In this document: positions 9,459 through 18,413 of the stretch, piece after piece
Layout of the letters: each line of letters begins with the position of its first letter
Numbering within the stretch: position 1 is the first letter of the stretch
Assembly: GCA_041484525.1 (NCBI GenBank)
Contig: JBGPHT010000076.1
Span: 1 to 35,503 of the forward strand
Source: JBGPHT01 sp041484525
Lineage (GTDB): Bacteria; Acidobacteriota; Terriglobia; Bryobacterales; Bryobacteraceae
Direction of reading: 5' to 3'
DNA: 35,503 bases
Made by a program: the position numbers and the translations under genes
The notes under the pieces: model-generated
Seen by the model: only the letters and a program-made list of their open reading frames with translations
Databases searched by the model: none
What the model was told of the DNA's origin: nothing

Positions 9459-12400
9459 ATGGCCGATTTCGATCAATCCCGCGAGCAGCTTCGAGCCAGC
9501 CGAGCCCGGCGTGACCAGGCATTGGATGCGATAGCCGCGTCCCAGGAGCGGCTGAAGCGCATTGCCGCGAGCCAATCCGAGCTCGATCGCGCCTTCAACG
9601 AGAACAACCAGGCGGCCATTGCCGAGCGCAATCGCCTGGCGCGAGAAAAAGAGGACGAGAAAGCGAAGCTGAACCAGTTTCGCAACGGCCGCGACTCGGC
9701 GATTGCGGCCGAAGCGGCGGCGATCGAGGACTGGGTGCTATTCACCGACCCGCGCCACGGAATCGAGCGGCTGAAGGACGATACCCCCATTCTGCTCATG
9801 CCCGTGCGCCTGGAAACCCGCTTCAAGAGCGTGGCTGCAGCGGGCGCACCGGCTGCGGTCCCACAACTTTGGGTACGCATCTACCCGGACGACTGCTGGA
9901 TTGATTCGTTCGACGCCACGCTCACCGAAACCGAGGTCACCAACGCCAAGACATATTGGGCCTCCATATGGGCCGCGGGAGGAATTGAAGACCAGCAGCG
10001 AGGCGCGTGGCGGGCACTGGCCAACAGCCACGGTTCCGGCCGCGCGGCTTGGATCGTCCAGCAGTTTCGTCCCGTCAACATTGCCGCGGAACCCAAGAAG
10101 CAGCCGGATCGGCCGCAGGACGTCATCCTGGCCATCCCAACGGAAACGGCCCTGGCCGACAATGAAGCGGGCTGGATATCCGATTACTGGAAGGCGGTCT
10201 GGATCGCCGACGGCGACGGCGAGAAAACGGCCACCGCGCAAGCTGTTTTAGAAGGTCACGTAGGCGCCGCGCGCGCCGCCGAGCTGATCGCGCAATATCA
10301 GCCCACGAACTTCGACGCGCCGCTCGCTCCCGGTTTCGAAAAGCCCGATGTCCGCGTCAGTGTCGCGTTCGTGATCTTCCCGGCGATCGATACCAAGCAG
10401 AACGCCTGGGCGCGCGCGCCGAAGATGACGGTGTTGCCCGACCGCTTCGTATTCCTGGGCTACACGGGCACAACCCTCGCGGTAGTCGAGCTCGGCAATC
10501 CGGTGCCTTCGCCTCTCTATACCGGCCCGGATCCATCGGCCCCGAAAGCAGAACAGCTCCAGAACGACGACCAGGGCGACATTCAGGTACCCGACCAGTT
10601 GAAGTGGCTCTCCGATTTCGATCGCGCGGTGCAGGATGGCATGGGCTTCCGCGTCAACCTGACACGGGACCAGGCGGTACGCGGATTCGATCGCGTGCTG
10701 GTGGTAGGCCTGCGCTTAAATGCGGATCCGCAGGCCGCGCAGGGTGAGCTCGAAACGCTGCTCCGGCATCACGCCAATAGCCGCACCGGCCTGGCGGTGG
10801 TTCCCCAGGGCACACCCACGAACAACACGGAAGCCGTTGGCGCCGGCCACTCGCGGGTGGACGACCCCGACCAAAGCTTCGACGACCTGAAAGCGCCTCT
10901 CTTCACTACAACCTCCAGTTGGCTCGACAAGAAGGATGGGCAATGGATTGCCGAATTTCTGGGCGTTGACCCGGCAATCTTCGTCAACGCACACGCCGCC
11001 AACAGCACCGACCAGATCGTCGCTCGCGCCATGAACACCGCGCTCTGGCCGGCGACGCTCGGTTATTGGATGGAAACCATGATGTCGCCGGTATTCTCAT
11101 CGGATGCCGTCGAACGCACGCGCGACTTTTTCGGTCAGTACATCATTGCCGGCGGAGCGGTGCCCACGATGCGTATCGGCAACCAGCCGTACGGCTTGCT
11201 TCCGGCCACCGCGATATCGCGTATGGGATGGCTCAATCCGCGAGACATTCCGGGCATCGACCATGGCGTGCCCGATCCCACTCTGCCGTTTCTGCGCCAG
11301 CTCTATCAAGTGCTCAAGGCCATCGATGACGATTGGCGCGCCATCGTACCGCAAATCTCCTACACCGGGAAACGCGATGGGGACCCGCACCAGACGCTGC
11401 TCGATATTGTCGGACTTCACCCCGGTTCTGTCGAATGGGCGCAACGCTACGCGGAAAGCCTGCGGACACTTTATAACCGCCTGGCGATGCTCGGCTTCGG
11501 CGGATTCATCCAGGCGATCATCCTCGCCGCGGAGCGGGCCGCATCGCGCGGCTTATTGACCCACCTGGGCTACACCGCAGCCGGCGATCCATCTATTCTG
11601 GAGAAAGTATTCTCGGGAGCGTTCAACCAGCTCACCGGCGGCGTCGTGGACGATCAGCCGCTCTCGGAAACGAAAAGCATTCGCGCTTACACCACCGCCG
11701 GCGACAATTACATCAAGTGGTTGATCGACGCCGCCAGGATCTCGCTCGACGCGCTCTATCAACAAGACGGATTCAAAGACGACAAACCCCCGGCCTCCCT
11801 GCTATTCCTCTGGCTGCGCCATGCGCTCCAGCTTGGGTATCACGATGTAAGTGTCCGCCTGCACGAAAGCTCGGGCCTGTACACGCAGGAAATGGCTGTG
11901 CGGGCGCGCAGCGATTATCCCTTCCTGCACGTCCAAAACAATACCGCCGTTAGCGAAAGCCGTTATCAACCCCTGTTCGCAGTGGTGCCGCAGATCACGG
12001 GTAACCCCACGCAAACCGTCAGCCAGTTCATCTCCGCAAACCTTTTCCTGCCCACGTTCGAGTTCTACCTGCCGCGGCAGCTTGCCGCGCTCGACCGATT
12101 GCAGAACGAGACCACGGCCCGGTTGGAGCGCGCATTCGCCGACCACATGGACCTCGGCGCGTACCGGCTGGATGCGTGGCTGCTCGGAATCGTGAACTAC
12201 CAGCTTTCGCTGATGCGCGGCATTCGCGATGGCGGCGAAGCGCAGCCGAGGCAGGGCATCTACCTGGGCGGCTACGCCTGGCTTGAAGATGTGCGGCCCG
12301 AAAACAAAGTGCTGACGCCTGTGCAACTGGGCGATCCCGAGCTGGTTGCGGACTTCGCCAGGCCCACTGATCCGCCGCTTATGCGGGACAGCACCAACGA

Positions 12401-15050
12401 AGGGTACATCCACGCGCCCTCGCTGAATCACGCGGTGACCGCTGCCGTGCTGCGTAATGGCTTCATTTCGGACGCCAGTCCGCAAAACCGCCAGACGATG
12501 GCGGTGAACCTCACGTCCGAGCGCGTACGGGTTGCGCTCGGGTTGATTGAGGGCATTCGGGCAGGGCAGAGCCTGTCGGACCTCCTCGGCTACCAGTTCG
12601 AACGCGGCTTGCACGACCGGTACAACCAGGCACATGTGGACGAGTTCATTTACAAGCTCCGCAAGGCATTCCCGATCCGCGCCGACCGGTTGAATTCGAC
12701 GAAATCGGAAGAGGGCGTGGCCATCGAAGCCATCGAGGCCCGTAACGTAATCGACGGGCTGGCTCTCGCCGAGCACATCAAAGCCACGGGACAAAAAACT
12801 TATCCATTCGGTAAATCTGGCCTGCCCGACCCTCCCTTGCAATCGCAGAAGGACGCAATCAATGCCGAGGCCGACCGGCTGCTCCAATCCTACGATGCCG
12901 TGGCCGACCTCGCGCTGTCCGAAGGCGTGTATCAGGCCATTCTGGGAAATTACGATCGCGTGGCTTCGACCTACGATGCGTACGCGCGCGGAAACTTTCC
13001 ACCGGAACCGGATGTCATCCGCACGCCGTTCGCCGGCGCCGGCCTCACGCACCGGGTCACGCTTCACCTCGAAGCCGGCGCCGACCACACCATCTCGCCG
13101 ATTCCCGGCGTCGCTATGACGCCCCGCGCGCAAGCCGAACCGGCCTTGAACAACTGGCTCGCGGCGGTAATGCCGGCTCTCGACCGGGTCGGCTGCGTGG
13201 TGTCGTTCCGGCCCACCGGCGCAGCGGGTCCCACGGAGGGAATCAACCTGCGGCAGCTCGGGCTTCAGCCCGCCGACCTCCTGGCTATCATCGGCGACGA
13301 TATGCGGCAGGACATGACGGAGCTGGACGACCGCATCCTGCGGCACGCTGTTGCCAATTTCGCTCCCCGGCCGGACGTCCCCGTGGAAATCCGGTACATG
13401 GAGACCAAGGGCGCGGACTTCAGCGTGTTTGAGGCCATGCCGCTGCTTCGCCAGCTTCGTACCCTGGCGACAAAATCGCGTCCGCTTCGCGCCACCGACC
13501 TCACTCTGATGAACGAGTCGAGGGCCAAGCAGGATACGCAGCCTTTCGCCGACCCCAACCGCTTCAGGGATGTGCGCGTAGCTTTGCAAACCTTGCGCAA
13601 CAATCTGGCGGCGTTTCAGCCGCAGCTCGAAGGGCCGCTCTCCGACCTGACGAACCGCCGCGGCGAGATCCTGGCGCACGCCGATGACTATGTGAACGAT
13701 CTGGTCCCCCTGCTGATGGGCGCCGCCACTTTCGCGATTCTACAGGCCGGATGGGGGTTCGCCTTCGACTTCAAACGGCGAACCTACTCCGCCATTCTGA
13801 CGCAGGCCTCTGGTCTCGTGTCACGCTGGAATGACAAGTTAACCGAGTTCGACGCGCTCATCGTGAAGGCCGGCGCCGCCGCCACCGACGAAGACAAGTT
13901 CGATCTGCTCGCCCAAGCCGAGCGTGCCATCTCTACCATCGCGACTACGCCCTTGCCGGCCACTCCGGCGATCTACGAAGCTAATTTAACCGGCGTCAAG
14001 CGCCCCGCGTTCGCCGCCAAGCGCGACCAGTTCGATGCCGTGCAAAACACCACGCGCACCGCGGTGACGCTGCTGCTCTCCGATGTCGCCGCGCTCCTTC
14101 CCATCACGGACTTCGATATCGTCGAGTTCTCGCTCACACCCCGCGAAGATGAGATGGTGCTCTTCGCCCAGGACGCGCTCAACATCCTGAAAACCGTCCT
14201 GGCGGAAATCGACCGGCGGTTGAAGGCCTCGAAGGACCTGCTCGACCAGTACGCCGGTGCGGCTTCCGCGGCGGACCAGGTACAGGCGCTCGAGGAAACA
14301 GCCAAGGCGCTGCTGGGCGCGGATTTTCGTATCATCCCGGAGTTTGCGATCACCGCGGCGCAAGGCGACGAGTTCGAAAATGCGCTCAACGCCAGCCGCT
14401 CGGGCGACTTGTTCCAGTTCCTCACCAACCCGCCCGATCCCGCTACGCCGCCCCTCGATTTCCCGGTGGACACGTGGCTCTATGGCATCGCCCGTGTGCG
14501 CGAAAAAGTGAAGGCCTGGGAGCAGATGCTGATGTTCGCGGGCGCTTTGGGCAAGCCGGAGCCGGCGCTTGATGCTATGCAGCTTCCGTTCACGCCCGGC
14601 GAACGCTGGTTCGCTCTTGAATTCCCTCCCAGCCAGCCGCTCAACAAGGACCACCTGCTCTATACGGCGCATTTTGCCGCCCCCTTCAACAAGGCCACCG
14701 GGCAGTGTGGCCTGTTGTTGGACGAATGGGTCGAAATCGTTCCAGGCTCGAGCGCCGACACCGGAATCGCTTTTCATTTCGACCGTCCGAATTGCGAAGC
14801 GCCGCAAAGCATGTTGCTGGTCACACCGACGGATTTCCGCGGGGCATGGCAGTGGAACGACCTGGTAGACGCCCTTAACGAAACGCTCGATCTCGCCAAA
14901 CGCCGCGCCATCGAGCCGAAACACATCGACGCGACACCCTATGCGCCGTTCCTGCCGGCGACGATTACCGCCAGCCAGGTGTTCCAGTTGACCATATCCC
15001 TCAACATGGCGCTCAACAATAATGTGGCCACGCTGATCTCGAGGAGCTGA
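9459..15050 (+). CDS. 1863-aa conserved hypothetical protein, coiled coil at N-terminus, internal repeat
   Basis: The largest gene of the operon; function unknown. Residues 1-85 form a charged heptad-like coiled coil (SREQLRASRARRDQALDAIA, AIAERNRLAREKEDEKAKL). Then comes ILLMPVRLETRF...LWVRIYPDDCW, a segment I take as the family signature. Two similar units follow at about residues 165-208 (TYWASIWAAGG...AWIVQQFRPVN) and 242-288 (DYWKAVWIADG...ELIAQYQPTNF), an internal duplication. The central region has MRIGNQPYGLLPATA, FLPTFEFYLPRQL and EGYIHAPSLNHAVTAAVLRN, mainly helical. The C-terminal third has helical repeats (LAEIDRRLKASKDLLDQYAG) and ends with WQWNDLVDALNETLDLAKRR. There is no signal peptide and no transmembrane segment. 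The start ATG lies 9 nt after the previous stop, and the stop is 1 nt before the next ATG. Confidence 0.85.
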   Translation: MADFDQSREQLRASRARRDQALDAIAASQERLKRIAASQSELDRAFNENNQAAIAERNRLAREKEDEKAKLNQFRNGRDSAIAAEAAAIEDWVLFTDPRHGIERLKDDTPILLMPVRLETRFKSVAAAGAPAAVPQLWVRIYPDDCWIDSFDATLTETEVTNAKTYWASIWAAGGIEDQQRGAWRALANSHGSGRAAWIVQQFRPVNIAAEPKKQPDRPQDVILAIPTETALADNEAGWISDYWKAVWIADGDGEKTATAQAVLEGHVGAARAAELIAQYQPTNFDAPLAPGFEKPDVRVSVAFVIFPAIDTKQNAWARAPKMTVLPDRFVFLGYTGTTLAVVELGNPVPSPLYTGPDPSAPKAEQLQNDDQGDIQVPDQLKWLSDFDRAVQDGMGFRVNLTRDQAVRGFDRVLVVGLRLNADPQAAQGELETLLRHHANSRTGLAVVPQGTPTNNTEAVGAGHSRVDDPDQSFDDLKAPLFTTTSSWLDKKDGQWIAEFLGVDPAIFVNAHAANSTDQIVARAMNTALWPATLGYWMETMMSPVFSSDAVERTRDFFGQYIIAGGAVPTMRIGNQPYGLLPATAISRMGWLNPRDIPGIDHGVPDPTLPFLRQLYQVLKAIDDDWRAIVPQISYTGKRDGDPHQTLLDIVGLHPGSVEWAQRYAESLRTLYNRLAMLGFGGFIQAIILAAERAASRGLLTHLGYTAAGDPSILEKVFSGAFNQLTGGVVDDQPLSETKSIRAYTTAGDNYIKWLIDAARISLDALYQQDGFKDDKPPASLLFLWLRHALQLGYHDVSVRLHESSGLYTQEMAVRARSDYPFLHVQNNTAVSESRYQPLFAVVPQITGNPTQTVSQFISANLFLPTFEFYLPRQLAALDRLQNETTARLERAFADHMDLGAYRLDAWLLGIVNYQLSLMRGIRDGGEAQPRQGIYLGGYAWLEDVRPENKVLTPVQLGDPELVADFARPTDPPLMRDSTNEGYIHAPSLNHAVTAAVLRNGFISDASPQNRQTMAVNLTSERVRVALGLIEGIRAGQSLSDLLGYQFERGLHDRYNQAHVDEFIYKLRKAFPIRADRLNSTKSEEGVAIEAIEARNVIDGLALAEHIKATGQKTYPFGKSGLPDPPLQSQKDAINAEADRLLQSYDAVADLALSEGVYQAILGNYDRVASTYDAYARGNFPPEPDVIRTPFAGAGLTHRVTLHLEAGADHTISPIPGVAMTPRAQAEPALNNWLAAVMPALDRVGCVVSFRPTGAAGPTEGINLRQLGLQPADLLAIIGDDMRQDMTELDDRILRHAVANFAPRPDVPVEIRYMETKGADFSVFEAMPLLRQLRTLATKSRPLRATDLTLMNESRAKQDTQPFADPNRFRDVRVALQTLRNNLAAFQPQLEGPLSDLTNRRGEILAHADDYVNDLVPLLMGAATFAILQAGWGFAFDFKRRTYSAILTQASGLVSRWNDKLTEFDALIVKAGAAATDEDKFDLLAQAERAISTIATTPLPATPAIYEANLTGVKRPAFAAKRDQFDAVQNTTRTAVTLLLSDVAALLPITDFDIVEFSLTPREDEMVLFAQDALNILKTVLAEIDRRLKASKDLLDQYAGAASAADQVQALEETAKALLGADFRIIPEFAITAAQGDEFENALNASRSGDLFQFLTNPPDPATPPLDFPVDTWLYGIARVREKVKAWEQMLMFAGALGKPEPALDAMQLPFTPGERWFALEFPPSQPLNKDHLLYTAHFAAPFNKATGQCGLLLDEWVEIVPGSSADTGIAFHFDRPNCEAPQSMLLVTPTDFRGAWQWNDLVDALNETLDLAKRRAIEPKHIDATPYAPFLPATITASQVFQLTISLNMALNNNVATLISRS

Positions 15051-15051
15051 A

Positions 15052-16896
15052 ATGGCTGAAAAACTGATCACCGCCCAGCTTCAATCCGTCGTCAATTCAA
15101 AGTCGATACCGGGGATTCTCTTATTCAATCGCCTGGAGGGCCGCCCGCGCGCGGAGAAGTTCGACCGCGCCCTTCGCGCCGAAGTTCGCGATGCACTCTG
15201 GATGCTCACGCGCCAGTGGCAAGTGGGAGAATTCCAGGGCGACGACGCCGGGTCGCCCATTTTTCTAAAGGCGCGCATCGATACCACCAGGATTACTAAA
15301 TACCAGCCGGCGAGCGGGCCTGTGGAGCCTTTCGATGATTCCATTCCCCTCGAAGCGCATGTCGAGCGCATGGCGATCCCCATGGCCCAGGGGCCGCACG
15401 AGATCTCGCTCGATATCCGGCTGCTGATGGGCCGGCACTGGCTCAAGCTGGTTCAGCCCCTGGCGGCGGCCGCGGTGTCTCAGTTCATCGCCGCGTACCC
15501 CATCCACAAGCCGGACCCCACTGTACCCGACGATGCACCTACCACTGCTCATCCGGAGGCTTGGTCGAGTTTCCTCGCCGTGTCGGGCCGGCGCATGGAT
15601 GGCGCGAAGCTGTACGCTCATCTGGGCAACGCCGCCAATCACGCCTACGACGGTATACCGGCACTCGCCGGCCTCAAAGCCCAGACGGACGCGCTCGCCC
15701 AACGCTTTGTTGGGTGGTTCGACAAGCTATTCTACGAGCCCGCCAGTAATCCCGCGTGGGAACCGGACCGCCTGGAATACCGGTTCGCGGCGTCTTCGCC
15801 GCAAAAGGACGCCGAGAAGGTTTTAGTGGCCGATGAATATTACCAGGGCCACCTCGATTGGTACAACTTCGACATTGATCCCGACCGCAAGTCACTGGGT
15901 GACGGTCCTCCGGAAACCGCACCGCCCGTAGCCACGAAGCTGACCATGCTTCCCACGCAGGTGACCTTCAACGGCATGCCCAACACGCGATGGTGGGAAT
16001 TCGAAGACGGCGCGACGAACTTCGGCGATGTCAAGCCGGATACGACAGACCTCGCGAAGTTGCTGCTCATCGAATTCGGCTTGATCTTTGCCAACGACTG
16101 GTTCCTGGTCCCGTTTACGGTGCCTGCCGGAGCGATTGCCAACGTCCGCGGTATGGCGGCCACCAACGTCTTCGGCGAGCGCATCTGGATCGAAGCGGCC
16201 GGCAGCGGCGATGACGACGATTGGCAGCGCTGGGCGATGTTCCTGCTCTCGATAAAAGGACAGGGCCACCAGCCCGCGGACTTGAGCCTGATGATTCCTC
16301 CTGCCGCGCAGACGGTCCTCGAAGGTAAGCCGCTCGAAGACATCATGATTGCACGCGACGAGATGGCCAACATGGTTTGGGGCGTGGAGAAAACCATTCC
16401 GTTGCCGTCGGGCGACCTCAAGCCGGGCCGCGAGGCCGCCTACCAGACGCGCGCTTTCTTCGAACGAGACCTGGAGCGGCGTCTCGGACATCCTCCCGAT
16501 CCGCCGCCTCCCGCGCCCGGCGCTCTGATCCGATACCAGGTGATGAGCAGCGTACCCGAAAACTGGATTCCCATGATTCCCGTTCACGTACCCAACGACA
16601 ACCGCGAGGTGCAGTTGCAGCGGGCGGCCATGCTGCGCGTTATGGTGGGCGACCCGGACGATCCGAAGCCGGTCCGGCCCCGCACCTCGCTCTTGCGGCA
16701 GGGCCTCGACGCAGGGCAGCCCTATTTCGTGCACGAAGAAGAAGTGCCCCGCGCCGGCGTCCAGGTTACCCAGGGTTTCCAGCGAACACGCTGGCGGGAT
16801 GGCCGGGCGTGGGTCTGGCTCGGCGTGCGCAAGCAGACCGGCCGCGGCGGCAGTTCGAGCGGCCTGGCATTCGACAGGATTGTGGACGTGAAGTAA
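15052..16896 (+). CDS. 614-aa conserved hypothetical protein of the giant-protein operon
   Basis: Function unknown. GAGGAG at 15041-15046, inside the end of the upstream gene, is a strong ribosome site 5 nt from the ATG, and only one base separates the two genes. This implies coupled translation and a fixed ratio of products. The N-terminus contains FDRALRAEVRDALWMLTRQW followed by QVGEFQGDDAGSP, an unusual, probably family-defining segment. A second conserved-looking block is MPNTRWWEFEDGATNFGDV through LLLIEFGLIFANDWF. The C-terminus reads PYFVHEEEVPRAGVQVTQGF, then RTRWRDGRAWVWLGVRKQ. Tryptophan content is high. There is no signal peptide, transmembrane helix or recognisable catalytic motif. 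The compact size and conserved ends suggest a structural or adaptor subunit of the assembly made by this operon; that is inference. Confidence 0.85.
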   Translation: MAEKLITAQLQSVVNSKSIPGILLFNRLEGRPRAEKFDRALRAEVRDALWMLTRQWQVGEFQGDDAGSPIFLKARIDTTRITKYQPASGPVEPFDDSIPLEAHVERMAIPMAQGPHEISLDIRLLMGRHWLKLVQPLAAAAVSQFIAAYPIHKPDPTVPDDAPTTAHPEAWSSFLAVSGRRMDGAKLYAHLGNAANHAYDGIPALAGLKAQTDALAQRFVGWFDKLFYEPASNPAWEPDRLEYRFAASSPQKDAEKVLVADEYYQGHLDWYNFDIDPDRKSLGDGPPETAPPVATKLTMLPTQVTFNGMPNTRWWEFEDGATNFGDVKPDTTDLAKLLLIEFGLIFANDWFLVPFTVPAGAIANVRGMAATNVFGERIWIEAAGSGDDDDWQRWAMFLLSIKGQGHQPADLSLMIPPAAQTVLEGKPLEDIMIARDEMANMVWGVEKTIPLPSGDLKPGREAAYQTRAFFERDLERRLGHPPDPPPPAPGALIRYQVMSSVPENWIPMIPVHVPNDNREVQLQRAAMLRVMVGDPDDPKPVRPRTSLLRQGLDAGQPYFVHEEEVPRAGVQVTQGFQRTRWRDGRAWVWLGVRKQTGRGGSSSGLAFDRIVDVK

Positions 16897-16905
16897 GGAG
16901 TGTCT

Positions 16906-18366
16906 ATGGCGGATCAGCGAGCATTAGACGAGCGGGAGGCGCGCAGGCTGGTGCAGGATCGCTTTCTGGCGGCGTACGACGAGGTAAAAGCCGAGCTCAT
17001 CCACATACCCGGTATCGTCAACATTGGAATGGGCCTGCGCGAACGCGGCGGTGTCCTCACGAATGAACCGGCGTTTCGCGTTTACGTGGATGAGAAACTG
17101 CCCCTCGCCGATGTGCAGCCTCTAAACAGAATCCCCGCGGAAGTCCGGGGCTTTCCCATCGACGTCATCAAGACTCGGCCGAGGGTACCTAAGCTCGGCT
17201 TCAACGACGAGAATGACAAAAGGAACTACAAGACCAAAGTCGGCGGCAGCAAGATCGGGGTAGATATTCACGGTACGGGAGGAGGGACCCTGGGTTGCTT
17301 TGTATCTCCCATTGGCGATCCCAGTACCGTTCTGATCATGAGCGCTCAGCATGTGCTCATGCCCCGCGAGTTCAAAGGAGCCCCGCACGGTAAGGACGCA
17401 GGTGTAGGAGTAGGCCAGCCGGACTACAGCGGGTCCTTGTGTTGTGTGTGCAACGAAATTGCGAAAAACGTGGAAGGCGACAAGGAACTCGACTGCGCCT
17501 TCGCGCGCCTCAAGCCAGACGTCAAGTTTGCGCCCAAGGTCCGCCGCATTAAGAGAAGCGATGGTTCCGTGGAACTGACCGGTGTCCTAAAAGGCGCCGA
17601 TTTCGCCGTGCAAGGAAACCCGGTCTGGAAGGTGGGCGAGAAGAGCGGGCTCACGCGCGGCACACTGTCCGAGATCCATCCGTTTGTACCTTTAGAGGTT
17701 CACGCCAGCGCTCCATTCGCCTATTTCATAGACAATGGCGACTCCGGCTCGGTCTTAGTGGATGCTGTCACCGAAAAGGTGGTGGGTCTGCTCCACTCGG
17801 GGCCTGACCACGGAGCAACGGTGATTGGGTTTGCGACCCGTATGAGCGAGATTATCCGCAAGTTTAGCGTCGACATTCTGGCCACCGATGAAAGCCAGGA
17901 ATATGACGTAATGGGATGGGACGAGGAGGAACGCATCGGAGTCACCGGTCCTCCCACGCCTGATGACGTCTTCGCCGCGGTTGCCGATCGTCTCCGGATG
18001 ACCGAAGCGGGATCCGAATTGCTCAACCTGTTCGGCCGCCACAAGAACGAGATCTTCGAACTGGTCAACCATCGCAGGCCGGTTACGATTGCGTGGCAGC
18101 GCAGCCAGGGTCCCGCCTATCTGGCTGCATGGATGCGCAGTGTTCGGGAGCCCGTCTACCGTGTCCCCGAGTCGCTGAATGGGGTGACACGGCAAGAGAT
18201 CGCCGGGCGTCTGCGCGAGGCCTTCACCCAGTACGGAAGTGACGCGTTGCGTGCCGGCCTTGCATCTCACGCGCACACGCTCAGCCGGATTTGGCTCGAA
18301 TCGTCCAACATGGAGCAGGGTATCGCGGCGTGGGAGCGCAGCCGCACGTCTGCCCTGGTGCGGTAG
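16906..18366 (+). CDS. Trypsin-like serine protease, operon copy 1
   Basis: 486 residues. A GTG at 16900 is in frame, but AAGGAG (16895-16900) spaced 5 nt from the ATG at 16906 sets the start, and the paralog next door begins identically (MADQRAL). Residues 1-100 are a charged N-terminal domain (KAELIHIPGIVNIGMGLRER, AFRVYVDEKLP) of the type found before Nal1-like or bacterial trypsin-fold domains. The protease core has H149 in MSAQHVLM, D196 in ELDCAFARL and S280 in NGDSGSVLVD, the expected His-Asp-Ser order. A cysteine cluster (LCCVC, about residue 180) is shared with the paralog. The C-terminal 130 residues are a helical domain (DVFAAVADRLRMTEAGSELL, SLNGVTRQEIAGRLREAF). There is no signal peptide, so it should act in the cytoplasm unless exported with the complex. 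A likely role is processing the giant neighbours, by inference from operon position. Confidence 0.85.
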   Translation: MADQRALDEREARRLVQDRFLAAYDEVKAELIHIPGIVNIGMGLRERGGVLTNEPAFRVYVDEKLPLADVQPLNRIPAEVRGFPIDVIKTRPRVPKLGFNDENDKRNYKTKVGGSKIGVDIHGTGGGTLGCFVSPIGDPSTVLIMSAQHVLMPREFKGAPHGKDAGVGVGQPDYSGSLCCVCNEIAKNVEGDKELDCAFARLKPDVKFAPKVRRIKRSDGSVELTGVLKGADFAVQGNPVWKVGEKSGLTRGTLSEIHPFVPLEVHASAPFAYFIDNGDSGSVLVDAVTEKVVGLLHSGPDHGATVIGFATRMSEIIRKFSVDILATDESQEYDVMGWDEEERIGVTGPPTPDDVFAAVADRLRMTEAGSELLNLFGRHKNEIFELVNHRRPVTIAWQRSQGPAYLAAWMRSVREPVYRVPESLNGVTRQEIAGRLREAFTQYGSDALRAGLASHAHTLSRIWLESSNMEQGIAAWERSRTSALVR

Positions 18367-18413
18367 GAGTCGGCGCGGCATCGAAATTCCACCGGACGAG
18401 TGAGGAGGCGTAT

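Noticed and set aside
11802..13679. Long minus-strand open frame inside the 1863-aa gene
   Set aside because: Arg/Gln/His-rich shadow without family content; the plus frame carries conserved-looking segments.
2737..16896. Tc-toxin complex or contractile injection system
   Set aside because: No Rhs/YD repeats, no tail-sheath, spike or baseplate segments and no neuraminidase-like parts were seen; kept only as an open alternative.
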